Positions 1 to 5,623 of a DNA stretch of 7,650 nucleotides are shown here, in pieces. Each line of letters starts with the position of its first letter. Position 1 is the first letter of the stretch. The position numbers and the translations under genes are program-made. The notes beneath the pieces are model-generated. The model ran no database searches and was not told the DNA's origin. It saw only the letters and a program-made list of their open reading frames with translations. Source of the DNA: an uncultured bacterium (lineage in GTDB: Bacteria; Chloroflexota; Anaerolineae; JACIWP01). The stretch is from contig CAIQJD010000123.1 of NCBI GenBank assembly GCA_903872005.1, positions 1 to 7,650 of the forward strand, in the 5' to 3' direction.

Positions 1-8
1 GTCTGGGA

Positions 9-14
9 TATAAT
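9..14 (+). promoter_or_regulatory. Probable -10 box of the epoxide hydrolase gene
   Basis: A perfect TATAAT hexamer lies here, which would place the transcription start near position 21 and give a leader of about 40 nt before the ATG at 60. The matching -35 box would fall before the start of the window, so only half of the promoter can be seen. Confidence 0.55.
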
Positions 15-59
15 GCCGGTGAGGAGAATACACATTTCCTTTTTAGTGAGGCTATCTTC

Positions 60-1277
60 ATGAAGATTCGACCTTTCCGCATTGACTTCCCCGAAGAAGA
101 GTTAGACGACCTGCGCCGGCGGCTGCGCGCCACGCGCTGGCCCAAGGCTGTGCCGGCCGGCGGCGGCTGGGACTATGGCGCAGAGATGGGCTACATGCAG
201 GAGCTGACCGACTACTGGCTCCACAAGTATGACTGGCGCGCCGAAGAGCGCCGGCTGAATCAGTTCCGCCAGTTCAAGGCCGATGTCAAGGGCATCGGCG
301 TGCATTACATTCACGAAGAAGGCAAGGGGCCGAATCCCATGCCGCTATTGCTGATGCACGGCTTTCCCTGGTCGGTGGCGACCCTGGCGCGCATCATCCC
401 GTTGCTGACCGATCCGGCGGCGCATGGGGGCGACCCGGCCGATGCTTTCACCGTCGTCGCGCCCTCCCTCATTGGCTTCGGCTTCTCGGACGCGCCGCAG
501 CAGCAGGGCTTCAGCTTCGAGCGCCAGGCGGACTGGCTGCGCGACCTGATGGTGGATGTATTGGGCTATCGCCGGTTCGGCGCGCAGGGCGGCGATTGGG
601 GCGGCATCATCTGCACGCCGTTGGGCTATAAGTATCCGCGCGACCTGATCGGCCTGCACCTCAGCTACATGGGAGTGATGATCCGCCAGGAGGCCGAGGC
701 GGACCCGAATATCCTGCGCGGCTTTGGCCTGGAAGGCGCGCCGATCCGGCCGGCCGACCCCGACAGCCTCTTCTTCTGGAAGACCTTCGAGAAGTGGTGC
801 CTGGAGGAGGGCGGCTATCGCCACATCCAGATGACGCGGCCGCAGAGCCTCGCCTACGGCCTGTCGGATTCACCGGTGGGCCAGGCCGCCTGGTTCGTGG
901 AGAAGTACCGCGCCTGGGGCGATTGCGATGGCGATGTCGAGAAGATGTTCGACAAGGACTATCTGATCACCAACACCATGCTGTACTGGATTCCCAACAG
1001 CTTCTCGTCGGCCATCCGCATCTACTACGAATCACAGCATCATCAGTGGAAGTTGAAGCCCGGGGATCGGGTGACGGTCCCCACCGGCTTCGCGGCCTTC
1101 CCGAAAGAACACACGCCCATCGTGAAGTCACGCGCCGCGGCGTATTTCAATATGACGCGCTTCACGGAGATGCCGCGCGGCGGACATTTCGCGCCCTATG
1201 AGGCGCCGGCCGATCTGGCGGAGGAGGTTCAGGCATTTTTCCGGCCCTTGCGCGCCGCGGAGGCGGCCGGCGGGTGA
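60..1277 (+). CDS. Epoxide hydrolase, microsomal/EHN type (alpha/beta hydrolase fold)
   Basis: This 405-residue soluble enzyme should open epoxides to diols through a covalent aspartyl-ester intermediate. Residues 1-110 look like the EHN (epoxide hydrolase N-terminal) domain and the rest is an alpha/beta hydrolase core with a lid. The oxyanion-hole motif HGFPWS is at 100-105. The nucleophile is D179 in GGDWGG. The likely charge-relay acid is E350 in FPKEHTP, and the catalytic histidine is H376 in GGHFAPYE. The two lid tyrosines that activate the epoxide in mammalian microsomal epoxide hydrolase correspond to Y253 (GGYRHIQ) and Y322 (RIYYE). All catalytic residues are therefore present and the length is normal for bacterial members. 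Unlike the mammalian enzyme it has no N-terminal membrane anchor. A modest GTGAGG Shine-Dalgarno (46-51) lies 8 nt before the ATG. The gene appears to be transcribed alone. The substrate cannot be told from sequence; detoxification of organic epoxides is the usual assumption. Confidence 0.93.
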   Translation: MKIRPFRIDFPEEELDDLRRRLRATRWPKAVPAGGGWDYGAEMGYMQELTDYWLHKYDWRAEERRLNQFRQFKADVKGIGVHYIHEEGKGPNPMPLLLMHGFPWSVATLARIIPLLTDPAAHGGDPADAFTVVAPSLIGFGFSDAPQQQGFSFERQADWLRDLMVDVLGYRRFGAQGGDWGGIICTPLGYKYPRDLIGLHLSYMGVMIRQEAEADPNILRGFGLEGAPIRPADPDSLFFWKTFEKWCLEEGGYRHIQMTRPQSLAYGLSDSPVGQAAWFVEKYRAWGDCDGDVEKMFDKDYLITNTMLYWIPNSFSSAIRIYYESQHHQWKLKPGDRVTVPTGFAAFPKEHTPIVKSRAAAYFNMTRFTEMPRGGHFAPYEAPADLAEEVQAFFRPLRAAEAAGG

Positions 1278-1330
1278 GGGAGCGGGCCGCCGCGTAGGAC
1301 GCGGCCGGCGTGATAGCCACATGAAGCGCG

Positions 1331-1379
1331 CGAAGGGGTAGCCGCACCGTCTAACGCAACGGATGCGGCTACCCCTTCG
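1331..1379 (+). terminator. Long terminator-like hairpin after the epoxide hydrolase gene
   Basis: The arms 1331-1346 and 1364-1379 are perfect 16-bp reverse complements. Pairing can continue with CCGT (1347-1350) and ACGG (1359-1362) across a single bulged A, leaving an 8-nt loop. It sits 54 bp after the stop codon. Only a weak T-run (TGTTTC) follows, so it is a less certain intrinsic terminator than the one at 2967-2999. It could instead be an mRNA-stabilising 3' structure or another palindromic repeat. Confidence 0.6.
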
Positions 1380-1401
1380 TGTTTCAGACGGCGCCCGCCC
1401 G

Positions 1402-1530
1402 GGGTGTGTTTCACATTTTGGGGGACAGGCATCCGGGCTGTCGTAGCATAGCCCCTTGTGGGCGTTTTGGCCCGGGTCAGACGCGCACAAGGGCCAGGCT
1501 ACACACGCGCCCAAAACTTGAAACACACGC
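1402..1530. repeat. Palindromic dispersed repeat, copy 1 (MITE-like)
   Basis: This non-coding block recurs at 3790-3919 in the same orientation. The first 62 aligned positions (starting at 1404) differ at about six sites plus one gap, and the right ends are almost identical. It has imperfect inverted arms at 1404-1422 and 1510-1528 (17 of 19 paired). It also has an inner hairpin, 1443-1460 against 1486-1502, that carries a bulge and mismatches here. The inner loop (1461-1485) is the part least like copy 2. No transposase is encoded and no clean target-site duplication is seen around this copy, so it may be the older of the two. It occupies the centre of the gene-free stretch 1278-1623. Confidence 0.82.
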
Positions 1531-1546
1531 CCCCTCCCATCCCGAC

Positions 1547-1575
1547 TTGACACCCCGTCTCTTCTCTGCTACCAT
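1547..1575 (+). promoter_or_regulatory. Sigma70-type promoter of the lysine-ketoglutarate reductase gene
   Basis: A perfect TTGACA -35 box (1547-1552) is followed after 17 nt by TACCAT (1570-1575), a 4-of-6 match to the -10 consensus. Transcription would start near 1582, giving a leader of about 42 nt. The -35 box begins exactly 18 nt after the conserved right arm of repeat copy 1. Confidence 0.6.
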
Positions 1576-1623
1576 GCCTCTCGCTGAAAGTCACGCCAAA
1601 GACGGCGTCGCGGAGAGTGAGCA

Positions 1624-2961
1624 ATGGCTGCTTGCATCGGCATTCGGCGCGAAGATAAGAGTCCCTGGGAACGCCGCGCGCCCCTCACGCCGGCGCAGGC
1701 GCAACAACTGCGCCGGGACGCCGGCCTCCAAATCGTCATCCAGCCTTCCCACCAACGTATCTTCCCCGACGACGCCTATCGCGCCGCCGGCGCGCGCATC
1801 TCCGAAGACCTCAGCCCGTGCCCGGTCATCCTCGGCATCAAAGAGATTCCACCCGGCGCCATCGAAGCGGGCAAAACCTACATCTTCTTCTCCCACACCA
1901 TCAAGGGCCAGCCGCACAATATGCCGATGCTGCGCCGGCTCCTGGAGCTGCGCTGCCAGCTCATTGACTACGAGCGCATCACCGACGACGCCGGCCGGCG
2001 CCTGATCTTCTTCGGGCGTTACGCCGGCCTGGCCGGCATGATAGACGCGCTCTGGGCCTTGGGCCGCCGGCTGGATTGGGAGGGCATCGCCAATCCCTTT
2101 GGCGACCTGCGCCGCGCCTGGGAGTATGCCGACCTGGAAGAGGCCCGCGCGGCGGTGCAGGAGGCCGGCGCGCATATCGCTGCCGAAGGCGTCCCGCCGG
2201 CCCTGGAACCGTTGGTGGTCGGCTTCGCCGGCTACGGCAACGTCTCGCGCGGCGCGCAGGAAATCTTCGACCTGCTCCCCCACACGGAGATAGCGCCGGC
2301 GCAGCTCGCCGGCCTCTGCAAGCTGCCCCGCACGGCCGATCGCCGCCTGGTCAAAGTCATCTTCCGCGAATCGGACATGGTCGAGCCGCTCGTCCCCGAT
2401 GAGCCATTCAACCTGCAAGCGTACTACGACCAGCCGCAACGCTATCGCTCGCGCTTCGAGAGCTATCTCCCCTCTCTGACCGTGTTGATGAACGCCATCT
2501 ACTGGGAGCCGCGCTATCCCCGACTGGTCACGCGCGCCGGCCTGGAGCGCCTGTACGCGGCGCAGCCTCCCTATCTGCGCGTCATCGGCGACCTGAGCTG
2601 CGATATCGAGGGGGCCATCGAGTGCACCGATCATTGCACGCGGTCGGATCAGCCGGTCTATGTCTATCAGCCGCGCAGCGGGTTGGCGACGCCGGGGATC
2701 GCCGGCGCGGGGCCGGTCATCCTGGCGGTAGACATCCTGCCGGCGGAGCTGCCGCGCGAATCGTCGCAAGCCTTCGGCGCGGCGCTGCTGCCGCTGGTGG
2801 CCGCGCTGGCCGGCGCGGATTACGCGGCTCCCTTTGCGGATTGCGCGTTGCCCGCTGCGCTGCGGCGCGCCGCCATCTGCTATCAGGGGGAATTGACGCC
2901 GGCCTACCGCTACCTGGCGCGACATCTGGCGGAAAATCAGGCCGCGGACGAGGGCAGATAA
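1624..2961 (+). CDS. Lysine-ketoglutarate reductase-like protein (saccharopine-forming, stand-alone LKR domain)
   Basis: The 445-residue product resembles the N-terminal reductase half of the eukaryotic bifunctional lysine-degrading enzyme AASS/LKR-SDH, which joins lysine and 2-oxoglutarate with NADPH to give saccharopine. The family opening GIRREDKSPWERRAPLTP is at residues 6-23, in an AlaDH/PNT-N-like domain. FFSHTIKGQ follows at 88-96. The Rossmann dinucleotide loop GFAGYGNVSRGA is at 200-211, IYWEPRYPRL at 292-301, and the acidic CDIEGAIE at 326-333. The saccharopine dehydrogenase half is absent, both within the protein and in the flanking genes seen here. GGAGAG (1612-1617) lies 6 nt before the ATG, which sets the start. 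The gene has its own promoter and is followed by a strong hairpin, so it is probably monocistronic. A related amino-acid oxidoreductase of the AlaDH/PNT superfamily is the alternative. The family call is firm; the exact substrate is inferred. Confidence 0.82.
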   Translation: MAACIGIRREDKSPWERRAPLTPAQAQQLRRDAGLQIVIQPSHQRIFPDDAYRAAGARISEDLSPCPVILGIKEIPPGAIEAGKTYIFFSHTIKGQPHNMPMLRRLLELRCQLIDYERITDDAGRRLIFFGRYAGLAGMIDALWALGRRLDWEGIANPFGDLRRAWEYADLEEARAAVQEAGAHIAAEGVPPALEPLVVGFAGYGNVSRGAQEIFDLLPHTEIAPAQLAGLCKLPRTADRRLVKVIFRESDMVEPLVPDEPFNLQAYYDQPQRYRSRFESYLPSLTVLMNAIYWEPRYPRLVTRAGLERLYAAQPPYLRVIGDLSCDIEGAIECTDHCTRSDQPVYVYQPRSGLATPGIAGAGPVILAVDILPAELPRESSQAFGAALLPLVAALAGADYAAPFADCALPAALRRAAICYQGELTPAYRYLARHLAENQAADEGR

Positions 2962-2966
2962 CGAAT

Positions 2967-2999
2967 AACAGGCTCCTGTCGCAAGGACAGGAGCCTGTT
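2967..2999. terminator. Bidirectional intrinsic terminator between convergent genes
   Basis: The arms 2967-2980 and 2986-2999 are perfect 14-bp reverse complements around a 5-nt loop (GCAAG). The hairpin starts 5 bp after the stop of the plus-strand reductase gene and lies 31 bp beyond the stop of the minus-strand LPKTG gene, so it can serve both. The T-runs are short on both sides (TTT on plus, TTATT on minus). Confidence 0.85.
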
Positions 3000-3030
3000 T
3001 GATCTCGAATGCTGTGTTTGGGCCGGCCGC

Positions 3031-3684
3031 TCAAACGGTCGTGCGACGCCCCTGCAGGCCGCGCAAGACCAGCGCGCTCACGGCCAAAATGATGCCCAGG
3101 ACGAGGAGGAAGATGCCGCCGCCGGTCTTGGGCAGGGCCGAAGCCGCTTTGGCCCCCGGCGTGACGACGTTGATGCCCAGGCGCGCGGTCGTGGCGCCGG
3201 CGTAAGCCGAGCTAATCTGGAAGTCGCTGACAATGGCCGTGCCGGTCGCCACCGTCGGCTTGATGCGCGCCACGATGGTGATGTCCACCGTGTCGTTATA
3301 CATCAGGTTGACCACGTCCACATCGGCGCGTTGTTCCCATTGATTGATGATCTTGCCGCGGCTGGACGTGGCGCTGAGGATGGAAATGCCGGCCGGCGCG
3401 TCGTAGACCAGGCGCGGGCCATCGAGTTCGCGCGTGCCGGTACTCTTGATCTGAAAGAAGAAGCGGACTTCGTCGCCCGGCGCGGCGGTAGGCTTGTCCA
3501 CTTCGGCTTTGACCAGGGTCATCGCCTGGCCGCCGCCGGCCGGCCCGCCCAGCGCTTGCGTGTCGGCATTGGGCGCAGCCTGGCGGGACTGCGTCCATGC
3601 CCCGGCTGCGACGCTCAACCCCAACAGAGAAATCAGAGCCGCCGTCAATATCAAGATCAATCCTGCTCGCATCCAAGTTCTCAT
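3031..3684 (-). CDS. Small exported protein with an LPKTG-type C-terminal sorting signal
   Basis: The 217-residue protein begins with a signal peptide: charged MRTWMR, a hydrophobic stretch at about 7-27, and a likely cleavage site in VAAGA near residue 29. A Gly/Ala-rich linker follows to about 53. Residues about 56-175 look like one beta-sandwich, with PGDEVRFFFQIKSTGT and YDAPAGISILSAT resembling DUF11-type surface repeats. The C-terminus has LPKTG (184-188), a hydrophobic segment (190-207) and a basic tail (RGLQGRRTTV), the classic tripartite sortase signal. The start was chosen by a perfect AGGAGG (3692-3697) 7 nt upstream and by the promoter at 3730-3758. Earlier in-frame ATGs, reaching back to 3789, mostly lie upstream of the predicted transcription start. 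The protein is expected on the cell surface or in the outer membrane-proximal layer. No sortase gene is in the window, and the specific function is unknown. Confidence 0.85.
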   Translation of the reverse strand: MRTWMRAGLILILTAALISLLGLSVAAGAWTQSRQAAPNADTQALGGPAGGGQAMTLVKAEVDKPTAAPGDEVRFFFQIKSTGTRELDGPRLVYDAPAGISILSATSSRGKIINQWEQRADVDVVNLMYNDTVDITIVARIKPTVATGTAIVSDFQISSAYAGATTARLGINVVTPGAKAASALPKTGGGIFLLVLGIILAVSALVLRGLQGRRTTV

Positions 3685-3691
3685 GCGCGCG

Positions 3692-3697
3692 CCTCCT
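3692..3697 (-). promoter_or_regulatory. Shine-Dalgarno site that fixes the LPKTG-protein start
   Basis: The minus-strand sequence is a perfect AGGAGG, 7 nt before the ATG at 3684. The longer in-frame candidates upstream have no comparable site. Confidence 0.8.
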
Positions 3698-3729
3698 GTC
3701 AGCATCTGCATCGCTTCACTGATAATGTC

Positions 3730-3758
3730 ATTATAGCACGGACTTACCATAACGTCAA
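3730..3758 (-). promoter_or_regulatory. Sigma70-type promoter of the LPKTG-protein gene
   Basis: Read on the minus strand, TTGACG (3753-3758) and a perfect TATAAT (3730-3735) are separated by 17 nt. Transcription would start near 3723, about 39 nt before the ATG at 3684. It points away from the kinase promoter at 3936-3964, with repeat copy 2 between the two. Confidence 0.85.
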
Positions 3759-3780
3759 GGGTCTGACACGATTTCATGTG

Positions 3781-3788
3781 AAAAATCA
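3781..3788 (+). repeat. Left flanking direct repeat of repeat copy 2 (candidate target-site duplication)
   Basis: AAAAATCA occurs here and again, exactly, at 3920-3927, one copy on each side of the palindromic element. An 8-bp direct repeat abutting the inverted ends is what a transposition event leaves. Confidence 0.6.
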
Positions 3789-3789
3789 T

Positions 3790-3919
3790 GGGCGCGTTTC
3801 ACATTTTGGGGGACGGGCATCGGGGGCTGTGGTAGCATCGCCCCTTGTGGGCGTCTGGGGATTCGGACGGCCACAAGGGCCGATGCTACACACGCACGCC
3901 CAAAACTTGAAACACACCC
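3790..3919. repeat. Palindromic dispersed repeat, copy 2 (MITE-like, with candidate target-site duplication)
   Basis: This 130-bp element matches the repeat at 1402-1530. Its terminal inverted arms, 3790-3810 and 3899-3919, pair at 17 of 21 positions and begin with GGG. An inner hairpin, 3832-3850 against 3871-3889, pairs at 18 of 19 positions around a 20-nt loop. No reading frame of its own is evident, so it would be non-autonomous and mobilised by a transposase encoded elsewhere. The flanking 8-bp duplication and better-preserved hairpin suggest it is younger than copy 1. It lies between two divergent promoters in the gene-free stretch 3685-3989. A structured regulatory DNA or RNA element is the alternative reading. 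Confidence 0.82.
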
Positions 3920-3927
3920 AAAAATCA
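3920..3927 (+). repeat. Right flanking direct repeat of repeat copy 2 (candidate target-site duplication)
   Basis: This AAAAATCA is identical to the one at 3781-3788 and directly adjoins the right inverted arm of the element. The A-rich composition makes chance somewhat more likely than for a mixed 8-mer. Confidence 0.6.
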
Positions 3928-3935
3928 CGCCGGCT

Positions 3936-3964
3936 TTGACTTCGCGCGCGATTATGGTTATACT
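3936..3964 (+). promoter_or_regulatory. Sigma70-type promoter of the kinase-regulator operon
   Basis: TTGACT (3936-3941) and TATACT (3959-3964) are separated by 17 nt, each a 5-of-6 match to consensus. Transcription would start near 3971, leaving a leader of about 20 nt before the ATG at 3990. The -35 box begins exactly 18 nt after the conserved right arm of repeat copy 2 (ending at 3917). No second promoter is obvious before the three downstream genes. Confidence 0.8.
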
Positions 3965-3978
3965 GAGATCAGTGACAA

Positions 3979-3984
3979 TGAGGT
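3979..3984 (+). promoter_or_regulatory. Shine-Dalgarno site that fixes the kinase start
   Basis: TGAGGT lies 5 nt before the ATG at 3990. In-frame starts at 3936 (TTG) and 3954 (ATG) lie inside the promoter. The ATG at 3978 overlaps this site and has no ribosome-binding sequence of its own. Confidence 0.6.
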
Positions 3985-3989
3985 ATCCC

Positions 3990-5603
3990 ATGGACGCTGA
4001 ACAAGAGCTACGGCGCAAAACAGCCCATCTGGTCGCCCTGCGTGAGATCGGGCGAGCCATCAACGCGGAGACGGAGCTGGCCCCGACGTTGAAACTGATC
4101 ACGCGCAAGACCGCCGACGTGATGGGCATGGATTCTTGTTCCATTTATCTGTACGACGCGGCCGGCGAGTATCTGGTCTTGAACGCCACCACCGGCCTGG
4201 CGCCCGAATCGGTGGGGCGGGCGCGCCTGCGCGCCGGCGAGGGCCTGACCGGTTGGGCGGCCCAGACCGGCCAGGCCGTCGGCGTGGCCGACGCGGCGCG
4301 CGACCCGCGCTTCAAGCTGCTGGTGGAAACGCAAGAGTCCATCTTCCAATCGCTCCTGGCCGTGCCGCTCATCAACCAGGGCCGCATCATCGGCGCGATC
4401 AATGTGCAGACGCGCGCCGACCACACCTATAGCAGCGATGAATTCGAGCTGCTGGCTTTGATCGCAGATATGGCCGCCGGCGCGCTGGACAAGGCCAAAC
4501 TCTACGACAAGATGCAACGCCAGCTCACCGAGCTTTCCACCCTGGCCGAAGTCAGCGAGACGGTCATCTCGCCGCTCTATCTGGATGACACGCTCGGCCT
4601 GATCGTCGAAATGGCAGCGCGCGTGATGCGCGCCAAATTCTTCTCGCTCATGCTTTACGACGAAGAGCGCGCCGAGCTGGTCTTGAAGGGCGCGCAGAGC
4701 ATCGTCGGGCCGGCTTATCGCAACAAGCCGCCGCTGAAGCTGGGCGAGGGCGTCGCCGGCCGCGTCGCTCAGACCGGCCAGTTCATGGCCCTGGAGGACG
4801 TGCGCGTCGATCCGCTCTATCGCTATACGGACATCGCCCGCCAGGAGGGCCTGGTCTCACTCTTGTGCGTCCCGCTGAAGGTGCGCGATAAGGTCGTCGG
4901 CGTCTTTAATTGCTATGCCGGCGAGCCGCATCGCTATACCGCCGAAGAGATCGCGCTCCTTTCGACCCTGGCGAACCAGGCCGCCCTGGCCATCGAGAAT
5001 GCGCGGCTGGTGACCAATGCCGCCGTGGTGCGAGAGATGCATCACCGCATCAAAAACAACTTGCAGAGTGTGGCAATGTTGCTGCGGATGCAGATGCGTA
5101 CCGCCGCCAATCTCAACCCGCGCGAGACGCTGCAAGAGGCCATCAACCGCATCCAGAGCATCGCCGCGGTGCATGAAGTCCTCTCTGAACGCGGCTTCCG
5201 GCGCGTGGATATTCGAGACCTGCTGGAGCGCGTGGCGCATGGCGTGGCGCAAAGCATGGCGCACCCCGGCCTGGAGATGGCCCTGCACGTGGAAGGCCCG
5301 ACCTTTGACCTGCCTTCTCAGCCGGCGACTTCGCTGGCGTTGGTCATCAACGAGTTGGTGCAGAACGCGGTGGAGCACGCCTTTGAAGGGCGCCGGCAGG
5401 GCAACATCTGGATCACGCTGGATCAGGAGCCGGCCCACTGGGTCATCACCGTGCGCGATGATGGGACCGGCCTGGTAGACAGCCCGGGAAAGCACATGGG
5501 CTTGAAGATTGTGGAGACGCTGGTGCGCGAGGATTTACGCGGCGAGTTCAGTCTCACTTCAGGGGCCGGCGCAACCGCGACGTTGCGTATGCCCCGCGCG
5601 TGA
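3990..5603 (+). CDS. Cytoplasmic sensor histidine kinase, GAF-GAF-HisKA_2-HATPase
   Basis: This 537-residue two-component sensor has no membrane segment and so should read a soluble ligand or redox/gas signal. Two GAF domains occupy about 28-170 and 198-340; both carry the GEG(L/V)xG(W/R)(A/V)AQTGQ signature (83-95 and 252-264). The H-box EMHHRIKNNLQ (349-359) is the HisKA_2-type dimerisation/phosphoacceptor motif, with H351 the probable phosphorylated residue. The ATPase domain has an N-box from NELVQNAVEHAF (454-465), a G1 box DDGTGL (490-495) and a G2 stretch MGLKIVETL (503-511), so catalysis should be intact. HisKA_2 kinases such as EutW commonly pair with ANTAR regulators, and one follows 20 nt downstream. 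The GAF domains show no decisive cysteine or histidine set for haem or iron, so the signal is unknown. The start is set by the Shine-Dalgarno site at 3979-3984 and the promoter before it. Confidence 0.93.
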   Translation: MDAEQELRRKTAHLVALREIGRAINAETELAPTLKLITRKTADVMGMDSCSIYLYDAAGEYLVLNATTGLAPESVGRARLRAGEGLTGWAAQTGQAVGVADAARDPRFKLLVETQESIFQSLLAVPLINQGRIIGAINVQTRADHTYSSDEFELLALIADMAAGALDKAKLYDKMQRQLTELSTLAEVSETVISPLYLDDTLGLIVEMAARVMRAKFFSLMLYDEERAELVLKGAQSIVGPAYRNKPPLKLGEGVAGRVAQTGQFMALEDVRVDPLYRYTDIARQEGLVSLLCVPLKVRDKVVGVFNCYAGEPHRYTAEEIALLSTLANQAALAIENARLVTNAAVVREMHHRIKNNLQSVAMLLRMQMRTAANLNPRETLQEAINRIQSIAAVHEVLSERGFRRVDIRDLLERVAHGVAQSMAHPGLEMALHVEGPTFDLPSQPATSLALVINELVQNAVEHAFEGRRQGNIWITLDQEPAHWVITVRDDGTGLVDSPGKHMGLKIVETLVREDLRGEFSLTSGAGATATLRMPRA

Positions 5604-5611
5604 CATCAGTC

Positions 5612-5617
5612 GGAGGG
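5612..5617 (+). promoter_or_regulatory. Shine-Dalgarno site that fixes the response-regulator start
   Basis: GGAGGG lies 6 nt before the ATG at 5624. An in-frame GTG at 5600 overlaps the kinase stop codon as GTGA, a form often used for coupled starts, but nothing resembling a ribosome-binding site precedes it. Confidence 0.7.
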
Positions 5618-5623
5618 TCATGC

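Noticed and set aside
345..824. Minus-strand open frame of 159 codons inside the epoxide hydrolase gene
   Set aside because: The plus-strand frame has all catalytic motifs of its family. The antisense frame has no motif or ribosome-binding site and is explained by GC-rich codons.
1128..1553. Minus-strand open frame crossing the hairpin and repeat copy 1
   Set aside because: Its sequence is a translation of the palindromic repeat plus antisense coding DNA. The corresponding translation from copy 2 (3755-4144) is in a different context and shares only repeat-derived peptide fragments such as PVPQNVK.
1591..2925. A 444-codon open frame on the minus strand opposite the reductase gene
   Set aside because: It is almost the full length of the plus-strand gene, shows a composition of Arg/Gln/Ala-rich residues without recognisable motifs, and is the usual mirror frame seen in high-GC genes.
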